From Sipunculus nudus (taxonomy: Eukaryota > Annelida > Sipuncula > Golfingiida > Sipunculidae): a stretch of DNA of 64,000 nt. This document shows positions 27,194 to 35,889 of this stretch, in pieces. Numbering within the stretch: the first letter of the stretch is position 1; the number at the start of each line of letters is the position of its first letter. The DNA lies in contig CM049314.1 in assembly GCA_026874595.1 (NCBI GenBank), positions 32,269,229-32,333,228 of the forward strand. Reading direction: 5' to 3'. Under the pieces are notes generated by a model. It did no database searches. It was given only the letters and a program-made list of their open reading frames with translations, and had not been told where the DNA came from. A program made the translations under genes and the position numbers.

Positions 27194-28639
27194 TATATAT
27201 ATATATACAGCCAGTTCCACATAATTTAAATTTTGCTTAAATGAAACAACTAAAACAATTTTCAAAGTCCAAAAACAAATCCCATCTTATTAGTTTAAAA
27301 TAGCTGTGTCATTGAAACATAAATAATTAAAACTAAAATTTCTTACATTTAGGGCCAGTTTTAGTGAAATGAAAGTAAGTGCAGGTAAAGTCATTATTTA
27401 GACCCACCCTGACCAACATGCACTGTGGTTTTCGCCAGGTGTGACAGCAGAGACATTTCAAAGTTTCTGTGGAACGAGCTGGAATACCAGTCAAAATACA
27501 TAGTGTTGCCTGTCAACAATTTCTCCTTTTTTTGATACAACAGTTTGTTCAGATCTAGCATGATTATTTCGAGCCTGGTAAAGCGGTGATGTAAATGTAC
27601 ATGCCAGCCGAATTCCATGGATGCATTATTTGTTTTACAATTACCAATATCTATGTCAAAGTGACAATAGTTGTCCCTTTGCTAGATGCTGATATAATAT
27701 TATTATGGAAAAATCAATATGAATATCAAGATTCACTTTAATATTATACATTTAACTGAAATGACAAATTTTTAGTCCATCAGGGCTCAACATTAACAGT
27801 TAAGTGCTAGCCCATGATAAGTAAAACTGCCAGAAAATGGTGAAATGGCAAACAAAATTTACCTCTTAATTGCCCCACAGGGCAAGTGGGTTCAACATGA
27901 CCTTTATCAAGACTTATAATAAGTTAGCCATTTTCTTTCTTTGAGAAATGAAATCATATAGTAATTCCTCTTTCTTGAATTATCTCCCTGTTTATCTGTG
28001 TAAATATTCATGGGAAATATTATTAACAAACATCTGAACATGTATGTTTATTGTTGCAAAAAAATCATGTGGAACACACTTTGTGTTTGTGGCAGGGATC
28101 ACTGGTATTTGTAGGACAAGTAAAAATTCATGCTGGGCAATAAAAATCTAGATGTTACTTGCCCTACTGGGCAAGTGCTTTCAAAAGTTAATGTCACATA
28201 CTGTACACTTTGTAAATTTTCATACTTTTATGATTTCAAATTTTACTTGGCCCTGTGCCAGAAATGGTTTTATCAGACAATGAGAGCTGGAATCACATGT
28301 TTAAAATTTGGAGCTGGATGCACAATCAGATACTACACCCTCATTGGTCTGATTACAATTTTTTGCTCTGTGTGCACCCTGGTGTTCCTGCCCAGAAAAT
28401 CTTGCTATGGAAAGCAGCGGTTACACAGGAAGAGATCTGGGATGACTTCAGTGTATAACTGCTGAGAGAGGAGTGTGTGAGTTACGATTTGAAAAAAAAA
28501 ATTATCCACAGAGAGACCTTATATCTGTTCCTTATGGCCCTAGGTCAGAAATACTCTACACTACAACACTTTAACCATAAAGTTAGAATCACTAAATTTT
28601 ACATACCATGCTGAGGGGAAAACCACTCCTTTCGGCCAT
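3419..28639 (-). CDS. RBSN: FYVE zinc-finger protein, rabenosyn-5-like (eight exons)
   Basis: Eight exons join with matching phases and GT/AG borders: 28639-28607, 14559-14420, 13723-13585, 12379-12185, 10763-10563, 9944-9849, 5553-5446, 3556-3419, giving 349 residues. Residues 12-40 hold an N-terminal CxxC...H...H finger. Residues 103-187 form a FYVE domain: a Trp nine residues before the first Cys pair (C112/C115), the R(S)RHHC signature at 123-128, pairs C128/C131 and C136/C139, and the last pair C184/C187 after a 44-residue insertion. An N-terminal finger plus a FYVE with a long insert is typical of rabenosyn-5 (RBSN/ZFYVE20), which binds PI3P and Rab4/Rab5 on early endosomes. A downstream helical stretch (EKL near 215, then P-x-Y) also resembles that family. 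The model is shorter than the human protein (about 780 aa) and has no NPF repeats, so it may be a short paralogue or incomplete. FYVE is firm; the rabenosyn name is an inference. Confidence 0.62.
3557..5445. other. FYVE gene intron 7
   Basis: This is an intron of about 1.9 kb, AT-rich, without recognisable element or frame. Short TAA- and CATG-rich patches and palindromic CATGCATGC at about 5,091 are the only notable sequence. Confidence 0.5.
5446..5553 (-). CDS. FYVE gene exon 7
   Basis: The 36-codon phase-0 exon (CDLADYFSKVVMNITPLKKI...) is bounded by TACATTTTCAG and AGG|GTAAGT. It would continue the helical region that in rabenosyn-5 follows the FYVE domain. Confidence 0.7.
5651..6042 (+). 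mobile_element. tRNA-derived SINE, copy 1
   Basis: The head is tRNA-like, with A box TAGCTCAGGGGTAGAGC and B box GAGTTCGAATCTC about 40 bp later. A body of about 300 bp with CCCAGGGTAAGCCC and GACACCAGGATATAAAATAC follows, ending in an A-rich tail. Copy 2 at 6,387 shares the whole layout. Pol III promoter boxes make it a SINE rather than a working tRNA gene. It lies in intron 6 of the FYVE gene. Confidence 0.75.
6387..6756 (+). mobile_element. tRNA-derived SINE, copy 2, with target-site duplication
   Basis: This copy has the same family layout as the copy at 5,651 but more diverged boxes (GGCAAAGGGGAAGAGC; GAGTTCAAATCTC). It is flanked by a perfect 10-bp direct repeat AGTGGAGGAT at 6,377-6,386 and 6,757-6,766, the expected trace of retroposition. 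The A-box decay suggests it is inactive. Confidence 0.8.
6933..9783. mobile_element. 2.85-kb element with 26-bp inverted termini
   Basis: The left end TACTGTAAATTTCCACATAT and right end (reverse complement TACCGTAAATTTCCTCATAT) match over 26 bp with three differences. Inside, CCGCATATAAG and CCCGCACATAAAG extend the partial symmetry. No transposase frame is seen, and a second element (8,517-9,527) is nested within. Target duplications are unclear. It could also be two unrelated solo ends. Confidence 0.45.
8517..9527 (+). mobile_element. Tandem-unit element with AGCCCTCAGCC inverted ends
   Basis: The ends are AGCCCTCAGCC (8,518-8,528) and GGCTGAGGGCT (9,513-9,524). Between them lie nearly three units of about 301 bp, each with AGGTCAAGGTCACCCATCTT and AGGTGGCGCCACCAAACTTG. 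A GGACGGACGGACGGAC run precedes the right end. It has no open frame and is probably non-autonomous. Confidence 0.65.
9849..9944 (-). CDS. FYVE gene exon 6
   Basis: The 32-codon phase-0 exon (YQEIVESLDIND...) has a strong acceptor (TTCTTCCTCCAG) and donor (CAG|GTAAGC). It encodes a predicted helical, polar segment after the FYVE domain with no motif of its own. Confidence 0.7.
9945..10562. other. FYVE gene intron 5
   Basis: This is an AT-rich intron between exons 5 and 6, with a T-run at about 10,133. No repeat or gene was recognised. Confidence 0.5.
10563..10763 (-). CDS. FYVE gene exon 5, last FYVE Cys pair
   Basis: The 67-codon phase-0 exon begins CPDKEPTMSQYLRVCGPC. The RVCxxC supplies the last zinc ligands of the FYVE domain. 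An acidic, aromatic stretch and an EKL helix follow. Borders are TTCACCAACAG and AAG|GTTAGT. Confidence 0.8.
10843..11156. mobile_element. MITE-like element with about 60-bp inverted ends
   Basis: The left end (10,843-10,902: AGCTGCAGTC...TTGTAACCGCTGCTTTGT) pairs with the right end (11,095-11,156: ACAAAGCAGTGGTTGCAAG...CTGCAGTC). The core contains CTCATTGGTCT and CCAATGAGAG (inverted CCAAT motifs) and TTTAAAATTTGGAGCTGG. A second copy lies at 28,247-28,468. Both strands are open for about 90 codons, but this follows from the palindromic layout and is not a gene. Confidence 0.6.
11500..11691 (+). repeat. Truncated GACG/GTCAGCTGAG tail repeat
   Basis: The segment has CACAATTTGTGCCCTGCTAA, a decayed GATGGA run, GACAAAGACC and a terminal ACTGAAAGTCAGTTGAGCTA. 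It matches the tail of the family seen at 2,640-2,780 and 24,600-24,708. Confidence 0.6.
12185..12379 (-). CDS. FYVE gene exon 4, FYVE core
   Basis: The 65-codon exon in phase 0 carries CRKC, the basic RRSRHHC PI3P-binding motif, CVCG and CESC. This is the diagnostic part of the FYVE domain. Borders are TATTTTCAG|ATAGAA and GGG|GTAAGT. Confidence 0.85.
12380..13584. other. FYVE gene intron 3
   Basis: This is an AT-rich intron with a G-run (about 13,485-13,497) close to exon 3. No element was recognised. Confidence 0.5.
13585..13723 (-). CDS. FYVE gene exon 3
   Basis: The 139-bp exon follows a TTTGTTTCAG acceptor and completes the split codon of the previous exon. The donor ACA|GTCAGT is less typical. 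Using it puts a Trp exactly nine residues before the first FYVE Cys pair, as in EEA1-type FYVE domains, which supports the choice. Without this donor the frame stops at TAA within a few codons. Confidence 0.6.
14420..14559 (-). CDS. FYVE gene exon 2, N-terminal zinc finger
   Basis: The exon encodes VCEVCFDHGPQTLGQTRSHM and on to KSYET, ending in split phase 2. The CxxC followed by two spaced His suggests a C2H2-like finger, in the position where rabenosyn-5 carries its N-terminal finger. Acceptor TTTCCCAG and donor GA|GTAAGA are both strong. Confidence 0.65.
15970..16178 (+). pseudogene. RecQ-like DNA helicase N-terminal fragment
   Basis: From about 16,012 the frame reads EKICKQFGITDLRQHQQVSI and then TFLKGEDCIVCILTWGGG. 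This matches the start of RecQ-family helicase domains: FGI-x-x-LR-x-HQ (motif 0), a hydrophobic strand, then Walker A. Walker A is damaged: the glycines are there, but the GKS is read as GVES. A well-placed ATGGCTGCGCCCATGTGG at 15,971 lies in another frame, so at least one frameshift separates it. No later helicase motifs follow. It is a dead fragment of a duplicated gene or element, unrelated to the surrounding FYVE gene. Confidence 0.6.
19580..20073. mobile_element. 494-bp MITE rich in GAGTCC, hAT-like ends
   Basis: The ends are CAGTGATGTA (19,580) and TACATCACAG (20,073), inverted, followed inwards by GGAGTCC and GGACTTC. The interior consists of GAGTCC/GGACTC hexamers at both ends around an AT-rich centre. 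CAGTG termini recall hAT elements, which make 8-bp duplications; AATAAGCAC on the left and AATTAAGCAC on the right are similar but not exact. A partial copy lies at 24,903-25,036. Confidence 0.55.
21590..21875 (+). repeat. Minisatellite of about 36-41 bp
   Basis: About seven or eight units carry ATGTGAACACCTTATCACACCTGTT with CATGAAA or GAGTAAA variants. Unit lengths vary slightly and the flanks are unique. Confidence 0.7.
22545..24708 (+). mobile_element. 2.2-kb element of six 340-bp units with inverted ends
   Basis: The head is CAAGTGACCCATGGGTCATG then ACGCTCAGCTGAC. The tail is GACTGAAAGTCAGCTGAGCTA, so GCTCAGCTGAC faces GTCAGCTGAGC. The unit landmark AGTCTGCAGAAACTGATG occurs at 22,691, 23,030, 23,349, 23,689, 24,033 and 24,370 (spacing 319-344). 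Each unit also has TATGGGTAACAGAGACCTAA and TGCCCTGTTAACAGATG. The last unit runs into a GACAGACGGACAGACGG tract. No protein is encoded. Confidence 0.7.
24903..25036 (-). repeat. Partial copy of the GAGTCC MITE
   Basis: GACTCAAA, GGACTTGGGAGTC and GACTATATCACTG resemble one end of the element at 19,580-20,073, in a diverged form. Confidence 0.4.
25146..25640 (+). repeat. 194-bp tandem duplication with family head and tail
   Basis: Two units start GTCACTCTTTTAACAAGTGA (25,146) and GTCACTCTTTAAACAAAAGA (25,340). They are about 95% alike by eye, and each carries the ACCTATGGGTCATGAC head. A tail with ACAGCCAGCTAG, GACAGACAAAGGCTCAGCTG follows to about 25,640. It is a small member of the same repeat class as 22,545-24,708. 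Confidence 0.65.
27136..27208. repeat. (TA)n microsatellite
   Basis: A TA run of about 50 bases is followed by TTAAAAA and a shorter TA run. Confidence 0.9.
28247..28468 (+). mobile_element. Second copy of the CCAAT-bearing MITE
   Basis: This matches 10,935-11,150 over TTGGCCCTGTGCCAGAA, CAATGAGAG, ACATGTTTAAAATTTGGAGC, CTCATTGGTCTGA and AAAGCAGCGGTTACA. The left inverted end is not clear here. It lies just inside the first coding intron of the FYVE gene. Confidence 0.6.
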
Positions 28640-28771
28640 GTTGTTCCACCACCCGGTCAATAATGTCCTCTGTCTGTGCAGTGCCACTCATGTCTAAACT
28701 CGCTCTGCTCCCCCATCCCGCCATAGTGAATTTTCTATCTGCCTTATCTATAGAAGCGGCCATGTGGAAAA
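28607..28771 (-). CDS. FYVE gene exon with start codon
   Basis: The exon is bounded by a good acceptor (TTTCTGTTCCAG at its 5' side) and a good donor (ATG|GTATGT). An ATG at 28637-28639 opens 11 codons that join in phase 0 to the next exon. The acceptor implies at least one upstream non-coding exon. A longer frame starting at 28763-28761 (MAASIDKADRKF...) is open across the whole exon, but in the direct splice to 14559 it meets TGA within two codons. So the true N-terminus is uncertain. Confidence 0.5.
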
Positions 28772-29752
28772 CTGGAACAGAAAGACATATAGCGTACTAA
28801 GCTAAGCTCTGTGATAATCTGTACAGCCTGAGCATAAATAAGGGATATTATATATACCAAAGTTAGGCAGAGCTATGCTTGCTTTTTTTCAATTAGCAGC
28901 AGCATCTAGGGTTACAGGACACACTTTGTTGTGAACTATTTTATGTGATTAGTTTATTCAATTACTATCAAGAATAGTGCTACAATAAACACAGCCACTG
29001 TTGTGTGTCTCGGGGTGATTATGGGTCACATAACTGCAGAAAGACAATGTATTGACAGTCTTTCTGGCAGTCAGCTGGAATGTCTTAAAAGCTAGGGTGT
29101 GTTTTTTTAGGTCTGGGCCATACAGAAGTTTAATGCTTGTAATTTAAGACTGTTATGTACCAGTACTTCTGGCTAATGAAGAGCTATTGCTGTTGGAGCA
29201 TCTGTTTTGGGTTCAGGTCAAAGGGACTTAAAAGTTTTGATTGGCAGGGCCATTACTTTATTTGGTAAATGTACTATAAGATTTTTCATTTTCCTTTAAT
29301 GAGGAGGTGATGTTTTCACCCCAGTCTGTAATAGTATTGGTTTGTCTGTAAGCTTAGATAACATCTGAATAAAGAATTTACCAGTCATTTAATTTGAAAA
29401 GCACATAGGTATACTTTAATAATTTCAAATTATATGCATATGAAGTAAATGAAATTCTGGAGGTAGAACAGTTCATCATATTAATTGATGTATTGAACTG
29501 CAACACCTTCAGCTTGATTTAATTTTAATTGATTCCTAATTTCTGAAACTATTCATTTACATTTCATTTTCTTAGATACCACCTCCAAGGCAGTTAGCAT
29601 GAACTGCCCTAGAACAAATTGAAATGCTTGACTGCAGACTGTTCCATTCTTATAGAAAAAATTTTAAACGATTAACTGAGAAAGAGCTGCATTTTTCCTT
29701 TAATGCTCAAATAAACTAATATCCATGGTTACAAATATGTCTGTTTTTATTA

Positions 29753-29938
29753 AGCCCTTTCAGGACGTTAGTATTTTTGTTTGCTACTAAAATGCATAAA
29801 TAATATGTGATTCCATGCTCCGATTTACCGGTGGCAGTACCGACACTTAGTGTTACAAGACCGTGAGAGAAGGTTTGATTTCTCTGTCAGAGGCAACAAT
29901 TAAGTCTTAACCATTTAATGGACTGGGCCAGTCTAACG
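29753..29938 (+). repeat. Dispersed 240-bp repeat, copy A (internally deleted)
   Basis: The copy begins AGCCCTTTCAGGACGTTAGT and includes GGTGGCAGTACCGACACTTA, ACAAGACCGTGAGAGAAGG and TTTGATTTCTCTGTCAGAGG. Relative to copies at 34,681 and 43,454 it lacks about 60 internal bases. Confidence 0.7.
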
Positions 29939-30518
29939 TTTATATTAAATAGTCTGAAATTTACTACTTGAGTAATCAATCTGAATCAAGAATTGAATCC
30001 AAAATCACTAACAAATCAATGAATGAGTCTCGATCTCGATCACAATTCACACATATTGCGAACATCTCAGAATTTACAAGTTGGTATTATGTTAGTATCA
30101 TCAACACTGGATTATATATTCACAATCTTCATTTTTTACTAGCAGAGAAGTGGTTTTAAATATACTTATCCTTTAGATTTAAAAAGTAGTTCAACTTGTG
30201 TGATATATAATTTTTTAAATTTCTTTAAATCACTAAAAGTAGAACAAATTAAATGTTGGAATAAATATAATTAACAACCAATAATAATTTTATAAACTCA
30301 TGTTAAGGGCAGGAGATGCTCAGATAGTGAAACAAAGCTATATATAGTATTTATCAGCTGGCTACTTACATATAAGATATAAAGTTTTAATATAAAGTTT
30401 AATTAGTAACTTAGACAGTACACTATAAATCAATGCAGTAATTTACTGAGTATAATATTTACTGAGTAAAATATACCCACGATCACTAATTATCATTAAT
30501 AATTAATTAACAATTACC

Positions 30519-30900
30519 TTTGGCTTCACCTGTCCACGATCCACGTCCCGTCCGTATACAATATATCAATAAGTTGTATGTTAATATATTCATAAGTTGT
30601 CCTTTATTTTCTGATTTAGTATATATGTGTCTCTGTCAAATAAATCTCGATCAGCAGCGCACCGAGTTTATACATCACATAGGTTACAAGCACAGCTGCT
30701 GTGTGAAACTTGACAGTCGACTCTCCAGTCAACTGTTTGTGAGGGGTGAATGCCGAGCCCGGGGTAACGCTGATCAGCTATTTTTAGATCAATGGGGATT
30801 CCCCGCGAACGGCAGATATTCCTGGATCCTGCAGAGCGGGTCACGTATTGTCACAGACATAGCAAATCTCGCTATGTCAGCTTATAACTGAGACCTTAGT
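30519..30900 (-). promoter_or_regulatory. Possible 5' non-coding exon and promoter of the FYVE gene
   Basis: The minus strand ends here in CCAAAG|GTAATT, a plausible donor. The coding exon at 28.6 kb begins with an acceptor, so an upstream exon is required. The stretch is more GC-rich, with more CpG, than its surroundings. The opposite strand is open for 123 codons but shows no recognisable protein. No TATA box or start site can be fixed by eye. Confidence 0.3.
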
Positions 30901-31139
30901 GAAATTTTGAGCATATTTAATACACTGATAAAATAGCAAGTTTCCTACCTTATGCCATAGAGGCGTCATTTGATCTCATTATATTCAACATGATCAGATA
31001 AGCAGTTAGACTCACGCTCACCTGACGCCGGAACTGCGGCAGTTGGTTTTAGTCTCTTGGACAGACGCACGGTGGCGCTCCGCAACCCCCCCTTCTGGGT
31101 ATACGTTCCATACGTTCTGAGATATTGAAGATGTCTCCC

Positions 31140-31156
31140 GGAAACTACCAAGAGCG

Positions 31157-31205
<49 letters not shown>

Positions 31206-31254
31206 TAATTAAAGTACTACTATTACTACTACTACTACTAATAACAACAACAAC

Positions 31255-31301
<47 letters not shown>

Positions 31302-31325
31302 TAATAAAATTAAAAATATAAAAAA
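31140..31325. repeat. (AAT)n compound microsatellite
   Basis: Two AAT runs (about 31,156-31,206 and 31,254-31,300) are separated by ACT and AAC triplets. Long Leu or Ile runs in the frames across it are artefacts of the repeat. Confidence 0.9.
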
Positions 31326-31430
31326 AATGACAGCAAATACGGAACGACATTGAAATAAAATCTGGTGTATCAATGTTTATTATCCTATTAAATATGGATT
31401 AAAATAGGTTTTATGGCATAAATAAACGGA

Positions 31431-31597
31431 ATTTATTAATCACAATTCCACCATTTAGTTCTCTGATACACAGCTTAGTGACACAAGTAAAAGAAGCACT
31501 TAAAAAAACACTTGTATCTATGACATAGTGCTTTTTTTTACTTGTGTCACTAAGTTGTGTATCAAAGAACTAAATGGTGGAATTGTGATAAATAAAT
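31431..31597. mobile_element. Hairpin MITE with 70-bp arms
   Basis: The left arm 31,431-31,500 (ATTTATTAATCACAATTCCA...) and right arm 31,527-31,597 (...TGGAATTGTGATAAATAAAT) are near-perfect reverse complements around a 26-base loop. It is a near-perfect foldback with few mismatches, suggesting a recent insertion. A transcript would form a long stem. Confidence 0.75.
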
Positions 31598-32339
31598 GAT
31601 AGAAATTCATACTTCAGCCATCTAAGTCGGGCATATAATACTGGAATGTACAGTTAAGCTAGAGCTAATTAAACTGACAAGGCCTATTCTATCTATAGGC
31701 CCTATACAAGGCAAAAATCGTTATGTACTAAACTATGTGCAAAGCATCTAGGTAGCTATAAGTATATGTGATCCCATAAAATAATCCCATTGTAACTACT
31801 CGCCTTGGTCTGTACTTGGGTAGTGATTACCTTGGCTACTTCATTCCTTGGGTAATCATACCCTGGCTACAACAGGGCAATTAGTGAACCTTGCACTGTC
31901 AGTACACACGTGGAGAAGGCCGGAAACCTCATCTGGTGGTCAGTTAGGTTTGAGCATCGAGCGGATACAAAAGATTTAGTTTTGTGAATCAAAGCGCCAT
32001 CTTCCGTATATCCAGAAGTGCAGCCCCGACATCCTTGGTGTGTGCATTCACTTTTATATTTTAGAACACATGCAGTTTGATAATTGTTAAAGTTTAGAGT
32101 TAAAGTGGTATTTATAACTCTATAGACTTGTGATATTTAATTTCCAAAGCAGATAGAAATACAAAATCCAGTCCTCAAAATTAGAAATGTACTACAATTG
32201 GCGAGCTTGTGCTTTAGGCGCAAAAGAAATTTGCATCAGGAAACGGACCCTGGTTGATAAATTGCGTTGTTCATGCCAATTCTGGGTATCCAACATCACA
32301 ATACATTGTTTACACTTATCTGACGGCCATTCTGTCTAT

Positions 32340-33100
32340 TAGCAATCTTGGTAAAGATTTTTATGTGTTTTGATGACCTTGATCTTGACCTTTGACCTAT
32401 TTAAAAATATGCATATAACTTCAAGGAATCGTTCCGATATACAATATGTTACCTTTATAAAGTGTTTTATTGTAGAACTATGGGCTGTAGAATGCTATAT
32501 ATAAGATGCAAGAACCAAAAACCATGCGAAATTGAGGACAACTGACAAACGTACAGACTTACTGACAAAGTGACACAACGTGGTGGTCACTTGACTAAAC
32601 CATCTCATGAAGAAGACGAAAATGAGCCAACATTTGTGAACATACGACCAAAATTGAAAAAAAGTTATGAGAAAAATAAAATTTTGATACGTTACGATGC
32701 CCTTGATCTTGACCTTTGACATATTTAAAAAGACATAGGACTTCCAGAAATCGTCCCGATATACAATGTGGATAAGTTACAAAGCGAGTCCTGCAAAACT
32801 GTAGCCTGTAGAATGTTATATGTAACACGCAAGAACCAGCAAGCAGGCGAAATGTATGACAATTGACATACGGATAGACATACTGACAAAGTGACACTAG
32901 GTTGAGTCCAGGTTACCCAGATTATGGGGAAGTCCCGGAGGACGAAAATAAAATTAAGATGTTTTTGATGACCTTTTGACCTATGTTGGCCAAAAACAAA
33001 AGGCTCCTGTATCTATTGATTGTCAATCAACTGAATAAGTTTAAACGGTTGCTCCAAATTGCGAGCTGAAGAACTGACACAGACAAACAGACAGACAAAC
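32340..33100 (+). repeat. Two diverged units with TTGATCTTGACCTTTGACCT core
   Basis: Units near 32,368 and 32,702 share CCTTGATCTTGACCTTTGAC, TTCCGATATACAAT/TCCCGATATACAAT, GCCTGTAGAATG and TACTGACAAAGTGACAC. Spacing is about 334 bp. A third partial unit and an ACAGACAAACAGACAGAC tract follow to about 33,100. Confidence 0.65.
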
Positions 33101-33387
33101 AGATATACGGAGCTGACCAACATGCTTGCTGAAAACAAAGTTTTCCGGAAAGCGACAATGAAACATTTTTTTTTTTCAAATTTATAGAGTATTTCATGGT
33201 TACAATTCTCCTTAATACTTCGGGTCGGCTAAATATCCATATTGTTAACACATTACAAAAAGATTCATACTCACATCTAGCTACGGATAGTGACACTTTA
33301 TGGTCATACACGACTAGCTGAGAGTATTACACTTAACATTTCTAGAGAATTCCACTGCCTACAACATAGTACAAGCCACTGTACAAC

Positions 33388-34329
33388 ATGCCTGACTTAC
33401 GTGAAGAACTCACTCGGGCCTTAAATGATGCCAAAACCACCAATAAATTAGAAAATCTTCAGTTCAATCTTGAAAGAACAATAAGCAGAATCGGCCAGTG
33501 TGCCTGCAGCTACTCAGGACAAATAATAATAATAATAATAATAATAATAATTTATTTTTTAAAGCGTAAAATCCATGATGATACATGCTCTAAAACGTTA
33601 TTACATAACTAGAATACAATCAGCAATCATTAAACATACAATTGTAAGAATATGAAATTAAAGTCCAGTTGACTAAAATATTACATTTAGAAGCTTACAG
33701 AATTAAATAAGACATATAAAAGTCAATAGTTCAATTATCTGTTAAAACTTCCATAATTCCATTAAAATGTTCAAACATTTCACTATCAATAGTATAAAAT
33801 ATCGTACAAAATGACTAGGCATAAAAATATTCCATGAACAAATATGTTTTTAATTTACTTTTAAATTCTGAGAGACTTGTGGCTTCTCTTAGAGTATCTG
33901 GTAGGTCATTCCACAGTTTCGGGCCAACAACACTGAATGCCCCATTTTGTACACAGGACGATTTGGTAAAAGGCACGACCAGTAAGTTTTTAGCTGCTGA
34001 CCGAAGGCTTCTTAATGGAGTATAACTGTGAATAAGCTCTAGAAGGTAAAGAGGAGCTAGATTATTTATTGCCTTATACAAAAGAATTAACATTTTGAAT
34101 TTGACCCTTTGCACAACGGACAGCCAATGCAGAGAATACAAAATTGGAGTAATATGATCTGATTTTGAAGCACCCGTAATAATCCTCGCCGCAGCACTCT
34201 GTATACTTTGCAGTCGATTTGTTAATGATGAGGGAGTTCCACACAAGAGTGCAAATCAGACATTATGCTGACCTAATAAAACAGGCTGCCATTGACTTAG
34301 ACAATGATGACAATCTTGTCATATCTTGA
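33388..34329 (+). pseudogene. Gypsy gag-like fragment split by a LINE
   Basis: The frame from MPDLREELTRALNDAKTT runs 45 codons to GGACAAAT. It resumes in frame after the inserted LINE at 34,252 (CAAATCAGACATTATGC) and ends at TGA (34,327-34,329). This is a polar, helical sequence of gag type with no zinc knuckle. A further fragment reads from 34,486 (MDHLKSRLTKLRQKSQ...). Assignment to gag rests on position upstream of the protease. Confidence 0.45.
33525..34251 (-). mobile_element. 5'-truncated LINE 3' end with (ATT)n tail
   Basis: A minus-strand frame of 143 codons (34,246-33,815) reads RLQSIQSAAARIITG, SLHWLSVVQRVKFKMLILLY and NDLPDTLREATSLSEFKSKL. This is the conserved C-terminus of CR1/L2/Rex1-like LINE ORF2. 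About 290 bp of 3' UTR ends in an AAT/ATT microsatellite (33,521-33,551), as in L2-type tails. CAAAT at 33,520-33,524 and 34,252-34,256 is the likely target duplication. Confidence 0.8.
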
Positions 34330-34680
34330 ATCGACCCAATTAAGTGGGCAAAGCCGCAATGTCTGTTGTATGTTTCAAGTTGAGAAAAACCATCAACTGA
34401 TGACAAGAGAAAGGCTACTCAAAATATTACTTGGCAGAAAATCATTCAACATATTAAGGTCATTTTTTTTCTGCCACCTAACGACATGGATCACCTAAAA
34501 AGCAGACTGACCAAGCTCAGACAGAAATCACAAACAATGCTTGAGGAACATAACGACACCTCCATGCAACTGGTGGTTGAATTGTATGGGAATACCCTGC
34601 CCACTGACAAAAATAAAGATATTGTAGATCACTATTCACGTGGTCTGAGTAGTACTGTTGCAGCAAGAGCAGCCGTCAAT

Positions 34681-34927
34681 AGCCCTGCCAGGGCTTTAGT
34701 ATTTTTCTTTGCAACTAAAATGCGTAAATAATATGTGACCGTGCACCGACACACGTAGCTCCATGCTGGCTCATAAATAAGAGGGCCAGAGTAGTAAATA
34801 GTTATATAATTTGCCACAAGGTGGCAGTACCGACACTTGACGTTACAAGACCGTAAGAGAACGTTTGATTTCTCTGTCAGAGGCAACAACTAAGTCTTAA
34901 CCATTTTGTGGACTGGGTCAGTCTAGC
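34681..34927 (+). repeat. Dispersed 240-bp repeat, copy B
   Basis: The copy starts with the palindrome AGCCCTGCCAGGGCT and ends at GACTGGGTCAGTCTAG. It contains GGTGGCAGTACCGACACTTG and TTTGATTTCTCTGTCAGAGG. It sits in the gag region of the dead Gypsy element and is therefore younger than it. Confidence 0.75.
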
Positions 34928-35599
34928 CTTAAATGCGAGGATATAGATGAGGCCATGCAAACGGCCAGAAACTTGATGCATGATGCACAATGACTTAGCA
35001 TTTAAGAAACTGGGAAGAGACCCCGAGGCTGACATGAGATACGACACCCCTGGAGACATAGATCTCATAAATAAAAATTGACACTAAGGCAACACACAGA
35101 AAACAACAGCCTTACACAAGATATACACAGAATAACATACCAGTCTGTTATTACTGATCCAAAGTAGAGCATACAAGCAGCCGGTGCTATGTGGGCCCCT
35201 CGGGCCCTAGAGACCGAAGCGTGGGCTAGTAAACCACAAGCGACACACAAACAAAAGGCATCACAACAAATGAACAGACCTCGCAAGTGTGTCACTGATT
35301 AACATAATTGGTATTTTGAAATAATGGTCAGTCATGTTCAGCAATTTGGTCAGCAAGATCATATGTACAACCCAGTAAACAAAAATTTGCCATGGGGGTT
35401 TAACATATACTGTGAAAAAATCCGCTCACCAGCCACGTAGTCATGCATAAGGACATCAACAGGGACGCATATTTGTTAAATTATACTATGCTGAAGCTTG
35501 CCTAGAAGATTTTACTTGCACTGGGGCGGCTGTTTCGTTGACGTGGCATGATATTTTCATTAACCTTTACAGAATGAATAAAAACCTCCCATTGGAGGA

Positions 35600-35889
35600 A
35601 ACCCCAATAGTCTCCAGTCAATCACGGGGAATAAGCTGGTAGTGACTGGTATAACCTATGTATTATTCTCAAATCTAGAAACTAGATTATGCCTAGCAGA
35701 CCTACCACATGATCTCATCTTAGGGAGTGACGCCCTGAATAGCGGCTTTGCCGATCTTGACCTTGAACCAAATTCCATAACGTGGAATCGTCCTGTGTTC
35801 AAGATTATGTATGAATACCTGGGAACACCAGCAAAAATCCTCACAAGGCCGTGTTATGCAGATGCAGACATTGATCACGTCCTGAGATA
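35600..35889 (+). pseudogene. Gypsy protease C-terminal fragment
   Basis: The frame includes LADLPHDLILGSDALNSGFA then DLDLEPNSITW. This matches the ILG-x-D(F/A)L block and following strand of Ty3/Gypsy aspartyl proteases. The catalytic D-S/T-G half is not intact upstream. The frame ends at TAG (35,887-35,889). Confidence 0.6.

Larger units (their letters stand above)
14560..28606. other. 14-kb first coding intron of the FYVE gene
   Basis: The interval between the start-codon exon and exon 2 holds only repeats and pseudogene debris, listed separately: a RecQ-like fragment, a MITE, a minisatellite, a 340-bp tandem-unit element, and an AT microsatellite. The remaining stretches (14.6-15.9, 16.2-19.5, 20.1-21.5, 25.7-28.2 kb) are AT-rich with short unsupported frames. 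An undetected small exon cannot be excluded. Confidence 0.5.

Noticed and set aside
30520-30891. 123-codon plus-strand frame as a gene
   Set aside because: It has no recognisable domain, lacks splice context, and overlaps the probable 5' end of the minus-strand FYVE gene.
30966-31350. Leu/Ile-rich frames as membrane proteins
   Set aside because: They are translations of the AAT microsatellite.
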